NCBI GenBank assembly: GCA_963729325.1
Contig: CAVSNS010000024.1
Location: forward strand, 25,810 to 89,809
Direction of reading: 5' to 3'
DNA from: JABCYV01 sp963729325
GTDB taxonomy: Bacteria > Acidobacteriota > Terriglobia > Terriglobales > Acidobacteriaceae
Length of the DNA stretch: 64,000 nucleotides
Part shown: piece by piece, positions 28,735 through 38,437 of the stretch
How positions within the stretch are numbered: the first letter of the stretch is position 1
How the letters are laid out: every line of letters starts with the position of its first letter
Position numbers and translations under genes: made by a program
The notes under the pieces: model-generated
Seen by the model: the letters and a program-made list of their open reading frames with translations, nothing else
The model's database searches: none
Told to the model about the DNA's origin: nothing

Positions 28735-29482
28735 TCAGTACTCGACGCCGACCAAATAGAGTCCATTTGCCGGCGCAGTGGCTCCCGCCGCTGAACGATT
28801 ACGAGCCGCCAAGATTCTCGTCATATCCGAAGGCCGTAATGTGCCCTTGCCCACCAGCACGAAGGTTCCCACCAGGTTCCTCACCATATGGTGTAGAAAT
28901 CCGCTGCCGCGGATCGTAAAGATCAATTCCTCGCCCTCGCCGCTCCCAACTCGAGCAGAAAACCTCTCGCACATTCGAAGCTTCTTCTTCTCCGCGCTCC
29001 GGATCCACCGCCGCAAACGAAGTGAAATCGTGTTCTCCCACGAGCAACGCTGCGGCCTGCTTCATCGCGTCTTCGTTCAGCGGATAAGGATGGTGCCACA
29101 CGTAGCGGGCCAAAAAGGGTGGACAAATCGCACCGCGATACATGCGGTAGCGATAGGTCTTGGCACGCGCCGATTTGCGAGCATGAAATTGGGCGGGAGC
29201 TTCGACGGCTTCCAGCACCCGAATCGAAGCCGGCAGAATATCACTGAGCGCTTTCCCCAAGTTCTCCGCCGGGATCGATGATTCCAGCGCAAATGTGGCC
29301 ACTTGGCCCAGAGCATGGACGCCGGCGTCGGTTCGTCCTGAGCCCTGGGGCAAGACCTTTTCTCCTGTCACTCGTCCAATAGCCCAGGCCAGTGTGCCTT
29401 GAATGGTGGTCGCGGAGGGCTGCACCTGCCAGCCTGAAAAATCCGTGCCGTCGTAAGCCAGAACCAGTTTGATATTGCGCAT
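28735..29482 (-). CDS. truA: tRNA pseudouridine(38-40) synthase TruA (frameshifted)
   Basis: N-terminal frame 29482 to about 28960: MRNIKLVLAYDGTDFSGWQ and the catalytic Asp in GSGRTDAGVHALGQVATF, then RYRMYRGAICPPF. C-terminal frame to 28735: FTIRGSGFLHHMVRNLVGT and GLYLVGVEY. The frames join at REVF/SARVGSG where one T appears missing from a short T run near 28958. TruA makes pseudouridine in the anticodon stem-loop. Because the gene is broadly conserved and all motifs survive, a sequencing or assembly indel is more likely than loss. Reassembled length of about 248 is normal. Confidence 0.88.
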
Positions 29483-29749
29483 GACAATTCTTTGGAGTCT
29501 TCCCGAAGGAGGTGCTCATCCAAGGCCTTTTACGGAACCTGCAACAACCGGGGGCGTATTCTCAGAGTGCAAGGCGAGAATGTTCTGTCAGATATACTAT
29601 TTTATTTCCCGCAGGAACCTGGGTGAAAGCAGCTTCTTTAGTCCGGGAACTGCGAAAAATGAAACCCCGGCTTCCGATTTTGCGTAACAACGGTTGATAG
29701 AGAAGCTCTGCCATCTTCAACAGCAGCTTTCATCCATGGAGATAAACGA

Positions 29750-31858
29750 ATGCGTTTGCCTGGTTTGAAGTCCGCCGCGCGGTGGATCGTTGCCGTTATG
29801 ATCGCGTGTATGTTGTCCATCATCGGCTGGACGCAAGATTCGCCTCAATCCGCGCCTGCCGTGCCGCCTCAGGCGCCGGAGCCGCAGCATTTCGTCTTAA
29901 AGGATTATGCCAAACCGCGCTCGCACTTTCCCAATCCGATTGGGCCGTATCTGTCGCAGCACGTCGCGCCGCCCGACCTGCGCAATACGCCGCGCATCGA
30001 GCAGTTACTGCAGAACGGCAAACTCAGGCTTTCGATGGACGATGCCGTAGCATTGGCGCTGGAGAACAATCTAGATATCGCCATCGCCCGTTATAACTTA
30101 AATATTGCGGATACAGACATCATGCGCACCAAAGCCGGAGCCAACTTTCTGGGCGTCAACAGCGGCTTGGTACAAGGCACGCCAGGCGGAGGCACGGGAG
30201 GTCTCAGCGGGACTGTGGGCTCTGGAACCGGCGGCACCAGCGCTGGAGCGGGTGGCGCGGGCACGGGTACTGGCGGCCTGGTTATCTCCACGCTAGGCAG
30301 CGGTCCGCAGATTACCAGCTTCGATCCTATCCTCACCGCCACGCTGCAAATGGACCGGGCTTTCGCTCAATCGACTAGCATTTTCAACCCCCTGCCGATT
30401 GCGAATCAGAATACGGGAACGGCAAACTTCAGTTACCTGCAAGGCTTCAAAACCGGGACGAACTTGTCGGTGGGATTCAACAATACTCACATCACAACCG
30501 ACAATCCGACGACCACTTATAGCCCGGTTTTAACCTCCGGGTTTCAGTTCAGGCTTACCCAACACCTGCTGCAGGGCTTCGGTTTCGCGCCCAATGACCG
30601 CTACATTCGGATTGCCAAGAATAACCGCGAAATCACTGATGTCGCTTTCCGCCTGCAAGTCATCACCACCGTCGACCAGATCGAGAACATTTACTGGGAC
30701 TTGGTGTTTGCCTTCGAGAATGTGCGGGTGCAACAGGAGTCGCTGGCCTTCGCACAGAAAACTCTCTCCGATACCAGGAAGCAAGTGGACATCGGTACAT
30801 TGGCGCCTATCGAAGTGGTGCGTGCGCAGAGTACCGTGGCCACTGACCAGCAAGCTCTGACCCTGGCTCAAACTAATCTTGAGTTGCAGCAGTTGCTGAT
30901 GAAAAACGCGCTTAGCCGTACGCTCGTGGATCCGAGACTAGCTGATGCCGAGGTAGTCCCGACTTCCACCATGCAGCTTCCGCCACAAGAGGCGGTTGTC
31001 CCCACCGAAGACATGGTCAACGACGCGCTCGGCCATCGCGCCGAGTTGGCGGAAGCGCGCATCAATTTGACCAATACCGAGATCAGCAACAAAGCAGTCC
31101 GCAACTCACTGCTTCCGAGCCTCGACCTCTACGCTTACTACGGAGGCTCTGGAATTGGAGGAAATGTGGCTCTTCCCATCTGTGCGCCGGGGCAGAGCCC
31201 GTTTATCAATCAGTGCTTCTCGACGGCGTCAGCAGCGCCTCCATTTCGCAACGGTGGTCCAGTCAGCTACAGTAACGCGCTGAGTCAGCTCGTAAATTCC
31301 AGTTCTCCTGACAAAGGCGTCGGTTTGAGCGTAAGCATCCCCATTCGCAACCGCGTCGCCCAGGCAACCCAGATTCGCTCCGAACTGGAATACCGTCAGG
31401 CGCAGATGAGGTTGCAGCAGATTGAGAACCAGATTCGCATCGAGGTACGCAACGCGCAGTTCGCGGTGCAGCAGAATCGCGCCAGCGTGGAGGCCGCTCG
31501 GGCCGCCGTTGAGCTCGGGCACCAGTCCTTGGATGCGGAACAGAAGAAGTACGCCCTGGGCGCTTCCACCACCACTCTCGTTCTGCAAAACCAAACTACC
31601 TTGGCCCAGGCCGAATCCACTCTGGTTTCAGCAATGGCCGCCTACGAGAAATCGCGGGTCGAACTGGATCGCGCCACAGGTTCTTTGCTCGACCACAGCG
31701 GAATCCAAATTGCCGACGCCGAGCGCGGAGAAGTCACGCATATGCCCAGTGTGCCTTTCGTTGCGCCCCGGCAGGAAACTCAGCCAGTGACACCGCCGCC
31801 ACCGACCGAGCCGCCGCAGGCTCCGCCCCAAACAACGCCGCAAACGCCCCAACAATAA
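29750..31858 (+). CDS. TolC-family outer membrane efflux protein
   Basis: 702 residues with a signal peptide (ARWIVAVMIACMLSIIGWTQ) and the paired alpha-hairpin repeats of outer membrane efflux proteins (LSMDDAVALALENNLDIAIARYNL; YRQAQMRLQQIENQIRIEVRNAQ). Within the first repeat lies a Gly/Thr/Ser-rich insert at about residues 140-190 (GGGTGGLSGTVGSGTGG...). The C-terminus is Pro-rich. GGAG lies 8 bases before the ATG. A closely similar paralogue follows at 32126. No inner-membrane pump or adaptor gene is adjacent, so partner and substrate are unknown. Confidence 0.9.
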   Translation: MRLPGLKSAARWIVAVMIACMLSIIGWTQDSPQSAPAVPPQAPEPQHFVLKDYAKPRSHFPNPIGPYLSQHVAPPDLRNTPRIEQLLQNGKLRLSMDDAVALALENNLDIAIARYNLNIADTDIMRTKAGANFLGVNSGLVQGTPGGGTGGLSGTVGSGTGGTSAGAGGAGTGTGGLVISTLGSGPQITSFDPILTATLQMDRAFAQSTSIFNPLPIANQNTGTANFSYLQGFKTGTNLSVGFNNTHITTDNPTTTYSPVLTSGFQFRLTQHLLQGFGFAPNDRYIRIAKNNREITDVAFRLQVITTVDQIENIYWDLVFAFENVRVQQESLAFAQKTLSDTRKQVDIGTLAPIEVVRAQSTVATDQQALTLAQTNLELQQLLMKNALSRTLVDPRLADAEVVPTSTMQLPPQEAVVPTEDMVNDALGHRAELAEARINLTNTEISNKAVRNSLLPSLDLYAYYGGSGIGGNVALPICAPGQSPFINQCFSTASAAPPFRNGGPVSYSNALSQLVNSSSPDKGVGLSVSIPIRNRVAQATQIRSELEYRQAQMRLQQIENQIRIEVRNAQFAVQQNRASVEAARAAVELGHQSLDAEQKKYALGASTTTLVLQNQTTLAQAESTLVSAMAAYEKSRVELDRATGSLLDHSGIQIADAERGEVTHMPSVPFVAPRQETQPVTPPPPTEPPQAPPQTTPQTPQQ

Positions 31859-31874
31859 GCTGTGGCGCACCGTT

Positions 31875-31919
31875 AGCCGAGAGAATCTGCTTTCGTACGA
31901 CCTAGCAGATTCCTCGGCT
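31875..31919 (+). terminator. Hairpin after first TolC-family gene
   Basis: AGCCGAG...AATCTGCT pairs with AGCAGATT...CTCGGCT around a 12-base loop, 16 bases after the stop codon. No clear T-run follows, so either a weak intrinsic terminator or an mRNA 3' stabiliser. Confidence 0.6.
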
Positions 31920-32125
31920 GTTCAACATCGCCATCCGCAAAACAAAGCCCTTACTAAGTCTGCCCCATCTCGCGCAAACACTTCTTTACAATTCCCCGAG
32001 ATCAAACTCGGCCTCGTGACCGCTAGTATTGAGATGGATTCCGCCCATTTTGCGGGAGCACTAAATCCGAGATCAGAGCAGCCTCGTCATTTTTTGGTTT
32101 CAGCCTCGATCCAAGGAGATAAGTC

Positions 32126-34231
32126 ATGCCTTTCGCTCGTTTGAAATCTACCGCCCGGCTTATTGCGGGGGTTATGTTGACCGTGATATTGTTGGCCAGC
32201 GTTTGGGCACAACAGTCGCAGTCTGCGCCACCGTCTCCACTACCGCAGGCGCCTCAGCCGGCGCCGGTGCAGGTGCAGACCCCCGGTCAGTTCGGTCTCA
32301 AGGATTATTCCAAGCCGCGTTCCGCATTCCCCAACGTCAGTGCGCCTTACGCACCGCAACCCGTCGCGCCGCCGAATCTGAACAACACGCCACGCGTTGA
32401 TCAGTTATTCCACGATGGCAAGATCATGCTCTCCATCGATGACGCAGTCGCGCTGGCGCTGGAAAACAATCTCGACATCATGTTGGCGCGCTACAACCTG
32501 AACATCGCCGACACCGATATTCTGCGCGCCAAGGCTGGAGATTCAATTTTGGGGGTGAACGCCGGCATCGTGCAAAACACGCCGGGTGGGGGCACGGGTG
32601 GACTCAGCGGGACAGTCGGCTCCGGACCCGTTGGCTCTGGCCCCGGTGGTACTACCGCCGGGTCGGCAGGGGCCGGCACAGGCACAAACGGATTAGTGAG
32701 CTCTACGCTGGGCATCGGCGCCCCTATCACCAGCTTCGATCCCGTTCTCAGCAGCACCCTGCAAATTGACCACAACAACATCTTGTCCAGTAGTTCCTTC
32801 GCGGTCCCATCGACGGCCCAAAACACCGGCACAGCGGATTTCTCTTACTTGCAAGGATTCCACTGGGGCACGAATCTCGCGGTAGGATTCAATAACAGTC
32901 GCCTCACCACCAGCTCGCCGTTCGCTTCTCTAAGCCCGAACTTGAGTGCCAATTTCCAGGCCAGAGTCACTCAGACTCTGCTGCAAGGCTTCGGCTTCCT
33001 GCCCAACACGCGCTTCATCCGCATCGCCAAGAACAATCGCGAGATCTCGGATGTCGCCTTCCGCTTGCAAGTTATTACCACGGTCGATCAGATCGAAAAC
33101 ATTTACTGGGACCTGGTCTACGCGTATGAAAACGTGAGGGTGCAACAGGAAGCGCTGGCTTTCGCTCAGAAAACATTGGACGATGACAAAAAACAGGTGA
33201 AATTCGGAACCTTGCCACCCATCCAGGTGGTGAGCGCGGAGAGCACCGTTGCAACCGATCAGCAGGCCCTGATCCTCGCCCAAACCAACCTTGAGCTGCA
33301 ACAGTTGCTCATAAAAAACGCTCTCAGCCGTAACCTGGAGGATCCTGCGCTTGGGGAAGCCGCAGTGGTCCCGACCTCTACCATGCAAGTGCCTCAGCAG
33401 GAGCCGGTCGTTCCCATACAAGACATGATCAACGACGCTTTGAGTCACCGTGCCGAATTAGCTGAGTCGCGTATTGACTTGAACAGTCGGGAGATCAATA
33501 TCAAAGCTGTCCGTAATGCCATGCTGCCGACACTCGACCTGTTCGCCTATTACGGAGGCTCGGGTTTGGGTGGCACGCAAAATCCGGCGAACATTTGTCC
33601 GCCGCCACCGCAAACCAGGTTTGGCTGTCATACTGCCGGCAGTATCTCGCCGGTCGGTTACGGGGGGACGCTCAACGATTTGGTCAATTCCGCGGCGCCA
33701 GATAAAGGTGTCGGGCTGACCCTCAACATTCCGCTGCGCAACCGGGCGGCGCAAGGCAACCAGGTACGCGCCGAATTGGAATATCACCAGGCGCAGGTGC
33801 GGCGGCAGCAGATTGAAAATCAGGTGCGCATCGAGGTGCGCAACGCTCAGTTTACTTTGCAGCAGAACCGGGCAGCAGTTGAAGCCGCCCGGGCCGCGGT
33901 TGAATTCGCCCGGCAGTCACTGGATTCTGAGCAGAAAAAACTGCAGGCCGGCGTTTCCACTCCGACTTTAGTTTTGCAGAATCAGTCTGCCTTGACCACG
34001 AATGAGTCCAATCTGGTTTCCGCCATGGCCGCTTACGAGAAATCGCGGGTGGAGCTGGACCGCGCCACCGGTACGCTGTTGGACCATGCCGGAATCCAGG
34101 TCGCCGATGCCGAGCGCGGCCAGGTAACCCGCATGCCGAATGTGCCCTACGTCGCGCCGCGCCAAGACTTGCAGCCCCAGGTGCCGCCACAGCAGCAGGT
34201 GCCACCGACGCCGCAATCTGGCCAGATGTAA
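32126..34231 (+). CDS. TolC-family outer membrane efflux protein, paralogue
   Basis: 701 residues; the ATG at 32126 follows AAGGAGATAAGTC. Same architecture as the preceding gene with long identical stretches (for example DVAFRLQVITTVDQIENIYW and SAMAAYEKSRVELDRATG), so the pair arose by tandem duplication. It keeps the Gly-rich insert near residues 140-195, but with different length and sequence, while the hairpin regions are conserved. Signal peptide LIAGVMLTVILLASVWAQQ. Pro/Gln-rich C-terminus. Followed 80 bases later by cysK. Confidence 0.9.
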   Translation: MPFARLKSTARLIAGVMLTVILLASVWAQQSQSAPPSPLPQAPQPAPVQVQTPGQFGLKDYSKPRSAFPNVSAPYAPQPVAPPNLNNTPRVDQLFHDGKIMLSIDDAVALALENNLDIMLARYNLNIADTDILRAKAGDSILGVNAGIVQNTPGGGTGGLSGTVGSGPVGSGPGGTTAGSAGAGTGTNGLVSSTLGIGAPITSFDPVLSSTLQIDHNNILSSSSFAVPSTAQNTGTADFSYLQGFHWGTNLAVGFNNSRLTTSSPFASLSPNLSANFQARVTQTLLQGFGFLPNTRFIRIAKNNREISDVAFRLQVITTVDQIENIYWDLVYAYENVRVQQEALAFAQKTLDDDKKQVKFGTLPPIQVVSAESTVATDQQALILAQTNLELQQLLIKNALSRNLEDPALGEAAVVPTSTMQVPQQEPVVPIQDMINDALSHRAELAESRIDLNSREINIKAVRNAMLPTLDLFAYYGGSGLGGTQNPANICPPPPQTRFGCHTAGSISPVGYGGTLNDLVNSAAPDKGVGLTLNIPLRNRAAQGNQVRAELEYHQAQVRRQQIENQVRIEVRNAQFTLQQNRAAVEAARAAVEFARQSLDSEQKKLQAGVSTPTLVLQNQSALTTNESNLVSAMAAYEKSRVELDRATGTLLDHAGIQVADAERGQVTRMPNVPYVAPRQDLQPQVPPQQQVPPTPQSGQM

Positions 34232-34311
34232 AGAAGAGCGCATGCTGGATAGGCGCATTGTTGGCACGCGCGGATCGTTGAGGTCAAACTGCTTAGGCTG
34301 GAGATGATTAC

Positions 34312-35283
34312 TTGAAGATCGCTAAGGATGTCACCGAACTCATCGGCCACACGCCGCTAGTCTATCTAAACAAAGTCACAGCCGGCTGCCATGGAAAGGT
34401 CGCAGCAAAGCTGGAGAGCGGTAATCCCTGTGGCAGCGTGAAAGACCGCATCGGCGTCAGCATGATCGTCGAAGCCGAACGGGAGGGAAAGATACATCCG
34501 GGGAAAACGGTTTTGATCGAGCCCACCAGCGGCAACACTGGGATCGGTCTGGCCTTCACTGCCGCGGTCAAGGGGTACCGCCTCATCCTTACCATGCCCG
34601 ACAGCATGAGCATGGAACGCCGAGTTCTCCTCATGGCATTGGGCGCGGAAATCGTGCTGACCCCCGGACCCAAAGGAATGAAAGGCGCTATGGCTAAGGC
34701 ACAAGAGATTCTCGCCAGCACGCCAGGTGGTGTCATCCTGCAGCAGTTCTCTAACCCGGCGAATCCCAAGATCCATCGCGAGACCACCGGACCAGAAATC
34801 TGGCACGACACCGACGGCAAGATCGATATATTGGTTTGCGGTGCCGGAACTGGCGGAACTTTGACGGGCGTGACCGAGTATATTCGGCCAAAGAAGCCAG
34901 CCTTGAAAGTGGTTGCGGTCGAACCAAAAGACAGTCCTGTGCTCTCCGGCGGGCAACCCAGCCCTCACAAGATACAGGGCATCGGCCCTGGCTTTATCCC
35001 TGAAATCTTGCGGGTGGATTTGATCGATGAAGTCATCCAGGCCTCGACTGAAGATTCCGTCGCTATGGCCCGACGCCTGCCCCGTGAAGAGGGCCTGCTA
35101 GTCGGGATTTCCGGCGGAGCGGCGGCCCATGCTGCCGTGGCAGTGGCCAAGCGGCCAGAAAACGCCGGGAAGCTGATTGTGTTGGTTCTGCCAGATTTTG
35201 GCGAACGCTACTTAAGCACGATCCTATTTGAAGAACTGCGGAACGAGGCCCAGCAACTCGCGACGGCTGCGGTAGCTGTGTGA
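34312..35283 (+). CDS. cysK: Cysteine synthase (O-acetylserine sulfhydrylase)
   Basis: 323 residues from a TTG at 34312 with CTGGAGA about 7 bases upstream. PLP Lys in GNPCGSVKDRIG; PTSGNTGIGLAF binds the substrate; GAGTGGTLTGV binds the phosphate of PLP; GISGGAAAHAA near the end. Fold type II PLP enzyme making cysteine from O-acetylserine and sulfide. Length is standard for CysK. No serine acetyltransferase gene nearby. Confidence 0.93.
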   Translation: MKIAKDVTELIGHTPLVYLNKVTAGCHGKVAAKLESGNPCGSVKDRIGVSMIVEAEREGKIHPGKTVLIEPTSGNTGIGLAFTAAVKGYRLILTMPDSMSMERRVLLMALGAEIVLTPGPKGMKGAMAKAQEILASTPGGVILQQFSNPANPKIHRETTGPEIWHDTDGKIDILVCGAGTGGTLTGVTEYIRPKKPALKVVAVEPKDSPVLSGGQPSPHKIQGIGPGFIPEILRVDLIDEVIQASTEDSVAMARRLPREEGLLVGISGGAAAHAAVAVAKRPENAGKLIVLVLPDFGERYLSTILFEELRNEAQQLATAAVAV

Positions 35284-35328
35284 GCTTGCAAACTTCGATA
35301 GAACCGAGCAAATCAATGAACTACAAAG

Positions 35329-35393
35329 GGCACGAAATATCACGAAGGTCGTAGTTTCAGTGGTTTACTTCGTGTCCTTCGTGGTGAGCCCGG
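35329..35393. repeat. CACGAAGG-type inverted repeat
   Basis: AAAGGGCACGAAATATCACGAAGG is mirrored by CTTCGTGTCCTTCGTGGTG, giving a hairpin between cysK and the glycosyltransferase gene. Similar in style to the CGCAAAG element at 16501: short words repeated and inverted. Confidence 0.5.
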
Positions 35394-35462
35394 CAAACTA
35401 ACCGCTGACCGCACCCCGCACACACTTTCGATTTCTTGCACTGGCGAGGTATCCTTCCACCC

Positions 35463-36326
35463 GTGACTCTCTCCGTCGTGATCATCACCTACAACGAAGA
35501 AGCCAACATCGGCCGCACGCTGGAGAGTGTGAAGCCCCTGGTCGGCGACGGCAAAGGGGAGATCATCGTCGTTGACTCCGGCTCAACTGACCGCACCGTT
35601 GAGATCGCGCGATCGCACGGCGCGAAGGTCTTCGTCGAGGAATGGAAGGGCTACGCCGCGCAGAAGAACTCGGCGATTGAGAAGGCGACGGGGGATTGGA
35701 TTCTGAGCTTGGACGCGGATGAGCAGGTAAGTGCTGATTTAGCCGCTCACATCAACCGTTCGGCCGCCGATGACCATCGCAGTCCTTTCGAGTGGAATAT
35801 CGCGCCCGCGTTAGACGTTGAATATGAGAACCTCCGTACCGACCTTAGGCCGCTTCCGCAAGCGTTTTGGATTGCTCGCAAGAACTATTTTCTCGGCCGC
35901 TGGATCGAGCACGGCGGATACTTCCCAGATCAAAAGCTCCGCCTATTTCCGCGAGGTAGCGCTCGATTCGACGAGAATCGTGCGGTCCACGAAGACGCCC
36001 ACACGAATCGCCGAACCGCCGTCGTGAAAGTTGGCGCCCTCCTCCACCACTCCTACCCCACGCTCTCCGAGTACATTGACCACATGAATCGCTACTCGTC
36101 GCTGGCCGCGGAGATGATGGTGGCGAAAGGAAGAGTCCGGTTCAACGTGATTAACATTGTCGTGCGCCCACTGGCAGCATTCATCTATAACTACCTTTTC
36201 CGCCTTGGCTTCCTCGACGGCGGCGAGGGACTGCTGTTGCACCTCTACCATGCCGTTTACGTCTCCTGGAAGTATGCCAAGGCCTGGGACCTGGGAAGGA
36301 GGGCGTCATCCGGCGATCCCGCATGA
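35463..36326 (+). CDS. Family 2 glycosyltransferase (WaaE/KdtX-like)
   Basis: 287 residues from a GTG at 35463 directly giving TLSVVIITYNEEANIGRTL. GT-A fold motifs: VVDSGSTDRT and the DxD-like SLDADEQVS; the sequence continues with FWIARKNYFLGRWIEHGGYFPDQKLRLFPRG and AVHEDAH, resembling lipopolysaccharide core beta-1,4-glucosyltransferase WaaE. Two weak hydrophobic stretches near the C-terminus may associate with the membrane. Likely transfers a sugar to a lipid-linked acceptor; donor not determined. Confidence 0.87.
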   Translation: MTLSVVIITYNEEANIGRTLESVKPLVGDGKGEIIVVDSGSTDRTVEIARSHGAKVFVEEWKGYAAQKNSAIEKATGDWILSLDADEQVSADLAAHINRSAADDHRSPFEWNIAPALDVEYENLRTDLRPLPQAFWIARKNYFLGRWIEHGGYFPDQKLRLFPRGSARFDENRAVHEDAHTNRRTAVVKVGALLHHSYPTLSEYIDHMNRYSSLAAEMMVAKGRVRFNVINIVVRPLAAFIYNYLFRLGFLDGGEGLLLHLYHAVYVSWKYAKAWDLGRRASSGDPA

Positions 36327-36403
36327 GTCCTGGACAACGCAGAATGTTCGTGGTTGACCGACCGCCGGAAGCATGGCGCAGCTTTCGGCGGTCAGTCAAA
36401 GAA

Positions 36404-36538
36404 TCAGTGGCTAATATGAGCTAGGGAGGTTGCGGACTTAGGCCAAGGGTCAGGGCCATCAGCCCAGATGCGGTTGTGCGCTGACAGCGTGATTGTGAGA
36501 GTTGCGAGAATCGCTAAAGCATGGAGCAGTTTTTTCAT
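36404..36538 (-). CDS. Small secreted peptide (44 residues)
   Basis: Starts ATG at 36538 after AGAGGG 6 bases upstream. Sequence begins MKKLLHALAILATLTITLSA, a signal peptide, followed by about 24 residues (HNRIWADGPDPWPKSATS...) that are Trp/Pro/Ser-rich. An 18-bp inverted repeat (36609-36626) lies 71 bases upstream of the ATG, as at three other units of this locus. No family recognised; it could be a small exported factor of the HprK/nucleotidyltransferase locus. Confidence 0.55.
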   Translation of the reverse strand: MKKLLHALAILATLTITLSAHNRIWADGPDPWPKSATSLAHISH

Positions 36539-36608
36539 GGTTAGCCCTCTGCGAGTGAAGGCTAGGGGAATAAGCGACCAGATGGAGAAACATTTGAATC
36601 GTGTTCGG

Positions 36609-36626
36609 TGTTCTGAAGATGAAACT
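36609..36626. promoter_or_regulatory. Candidate operator site 1
   Basis: TGTTC-TGAAGATG-AAACT. Upstream of the small gene 36404-36538. One of four similar 18-bp sites in this locus; see sites at 36929, 38420 and 38708. Confidence 0.5.
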
Positions 36627-36928
36627 ATGGCCGTGGAGCCCGAAGTTCGGGTTCATGTATAGTAAGATTGGTGTGGTTTGCAACCACCGCTGGTTGTAAA
36701 GTACGGAACAATTCCACCGGCGTTCCGTGTTAGGACAAAAATCCCTCGCGTTGATCTCTTCCGGATCGTGAGCACCTGAAAAACTGAGGCACACAGCACT
36801 CTAGTACCTTGAGGGCAAATATAAAGCGAACACACGGTTCATCGACTGCTTCTTTACGTCCCTAAAATATTGATTCCAGACCCAGCTTTGCATCACCCTA
36901 GCCTGCCTTTAACGCCCCGGAAACTTCT

Positions 36929-36946
36929 TGTTCTGAAAGTGGAACG
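36929..36946. promoter_or_regulatory. Candidate operator site 2
   Basis: TGTTC-TGAAAGTG-GAACG, 112 bases upstream of the gene starting at 37058. Nine of ten arm positions fit a TGTTC...GAACA inverted repeat with an 8-base A-rich centre. Confidence 0.55.
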
Positions 36947-37057
36947 GATTTCGCAGGCGCGCGCGAGTTACGAGATCAAGCAGTATGGTAGGAGCAAGTA
37001 TCGGCCGAAAGTTGCCCATGATACGTGATGTTTCTTTGCCCAAAATGAGTCCGGACT

Positions 37058-37504
37058 ATGAAAACACACAGAATGATTCTGATGTCGGCGCTTGACGATT
37101 TTGTGGGGACTACCCTAGCGGCAGTCTCGGGAATTCTTGCGAGGCTGGAGTACATTTCTGGCCTACGGAAGGCTAGGACAGAGCGATACTCGCATTGGGG
37201 TCTTAGCAGGGTTTACGGGGAACGGGCGGCACAGAACGCGCTTGCGGAAGCACATCGGTTATTGTTCCTACAGGTACTAAATACCCCAATCGGGGAGCTG
37301 CACAACGACATCGTGGTGTCGAGCCAGGCGTCGCAAATGAAGCCCTATGAGTATCTGGAGCATCTGCGTAGCCATCTTCCCGTCTTGGTGCCGTCAGATC
37401 CGGGCGGCGGATCGGCGCGGCACCTCAGTTCAATGCTTGAGGCTCTTTCGAGTCTGGCTTCGCATCGGCTAGGGATTCCAATGGACGCCAGTCCCCCAAT
37501 TTGA
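37058..37504 (+). CDS. Uncharacterised protein of the XRE/HprK-like locus
   Basis: 148 residues, mainly alpha-helical, no signal peptide and no membrane helix. Recognisable run: ILARLEYISGLRKARTERYSHWGLSRVYGE, followed by AQNALAEAHRLLFLQVLNTP. I cannot assign a family, though the sequence resembles proteins I associate with HprK-like kinase neighbourhoods. The last 80 bases overlap the 3' end of the convergent XRE regulator gene. Candidate operator site 2 lies upstream. Confidence 0.65.
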   Translation: MKTHRMILMSALDDFVGTTLAAVSGILARLEYISGLRKARTERYSHWGLSRVYGERAAQNALAEAHRLLFLQVLNTPIGELHNDIVVSSQASQMKPYEYLEHLRSHLPVLVPSDPGGGSARHLSSMLEALSSLASHRLGIPMDASPPI

Positions 37505-38297
37505 GTGCGATGCCAACCACCTGACCGATCACCTCCGCATCCTGAGGATGACTCAAGATCCGCACCGGTGCCGGGGATAAGGAATGCGGTTGTAGGACGA
37601 TGTTTTCGCCACTCATCGTGCACCAGCAACAAGTGTAGCCTTGCCGTGTTTCCACGAAGTAAATCGGACGCTCATATTCAGATCGCCACATCCCGTAGAC
37701 AACCTCGTCCCTGGACTCATCCACCTGCAGAAAAGTACCGGGCGGAAGGATTGGATACATGGTGAAATCTTCACTGCCGATGTAGCCATAAGTGTAGTGA
37801 TCGCTGGCGAATTGCGCTAAGTATGTCAGTGGAACTAGTCCCCACTGTTCTATCATGCGCCCTAGGTTGCAGGTACGGCGCGGGTCAAATGCGGGATCTA
37901 GCCGAGTCGGCATCTGTACTGCGGAAGCACTCTGCAGGATCTCGCAGCGATGCGATTTTGGCGGGAGGTTCAGGTTCACGTCCGCCATGGCGGTATTGAG
38001 GTCAACGCCATACCACGACAACACCTCCCGCAGGTCGCGACGGTAAATTACGGCGAGAGCGTAAAGCCGAAAAATGCTAGGAATGAGGCCCTTCGTCTCA
38101 ATATCGGAGAGACGACTGGGGCTGACAGCGAATTCACCATTGCCGTGCCTCTCCGCAATGCGCGCGCTTGCAGTTTCGACATCACGCATGGTGAGGCCGA
38201 GTTGCTCACGTAATAAGCGTAGATTCAGCCCGGCTTCGAGCATTAAAGTAACCTTGCGGGAGATGGCGCTTATATCAGAGTAATCGCGCACGGGCAA
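37425..38297 (-). CDS. XRE-family regulator with S24-like C-terminal half
   Basis: 290 residues from a TTG at 38297 or GTG at 38291. A Cro/CI-type helix-turn-helix occupies about residues 20-90 (RLLREQLGLTMRDVETASARI ... SRLSDIETKGLIPSI). The C-terminal half (EDFTMYPILPPGTFLQVDES ... RPIYFVETRQGYTCCWC ... AEVIGQVVGIAL) has the outline of the S24 peptidase fold of CI/LexA repressors, but the catalytic Ser of GDSM is replaced (SEDFTMYP). So probably a non-cleavable or ligand-sensing repressor/activator. Four candidate TGTTC-N8-GAACA sites flank its locus, one 123 bases upstream of its own start. Confidence 0.82.
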   Translation of the reverse strand: MPVRDYSDISAISRKVTLMLEAGLNLRLLREQLGLTMRDVETASARIAERHGNGEFAVSPSRLSDIETKGLIPSIFRLYALAVIYRRDLREVLSWYGVDLNTAMADVNLNLPPKSHRCEILQSASAVQMPTRLDPAFDPRRTCNLGRMIEQWGLVPLTYLAQFASDHYTYGYIGSEDFTMYPILPPGTFLQVDESRDEVVYGMWRSEYERPIYFVETRQGYTCCWCTMSGENIVLQPHSLSPAPVRILSHPQDAEVIGQVVGIALKLGDWRPLESLADAKPDSKEPQALN

Positions 38298-38419
38298 AAA
38301 TCCTCTCTTTCCAACTCAATCGTCGAGCCACGAATCAACTCGTGGACATTGGTCTCGTCCGAGGCCCACACGGTTTGGGTTCCGATCTCAAAGGAGTCTA
38401 ACTGAAATCGTCGAATGTT

Positions 38420-38437
38420 TGTTCCATTTTCAGGACA
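38420..38437. promoter_or_regulatory. Candidate operator site 3
   Basis: TGTTC-CATTTTCA-GGACA; on the minus strand TGTCC-TGAAAATG-GAACA. Lies upstream of the XRE gene, consistent with autoregulation. Confidence 0.5.

Larger units (their letters stand above)
36539..37057. other. Divergent intergenic region
   Basis: Lies between a minus-strand small gene and a plus-strand gene. It holds two copies of the TGTTC-8-GAACA motif (36609-36626, 36929-36946) and a hairpin TTTGCAACCA...TGGTTGTAAA (36677-36700). No coding region supported. Confidence 0.6.
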
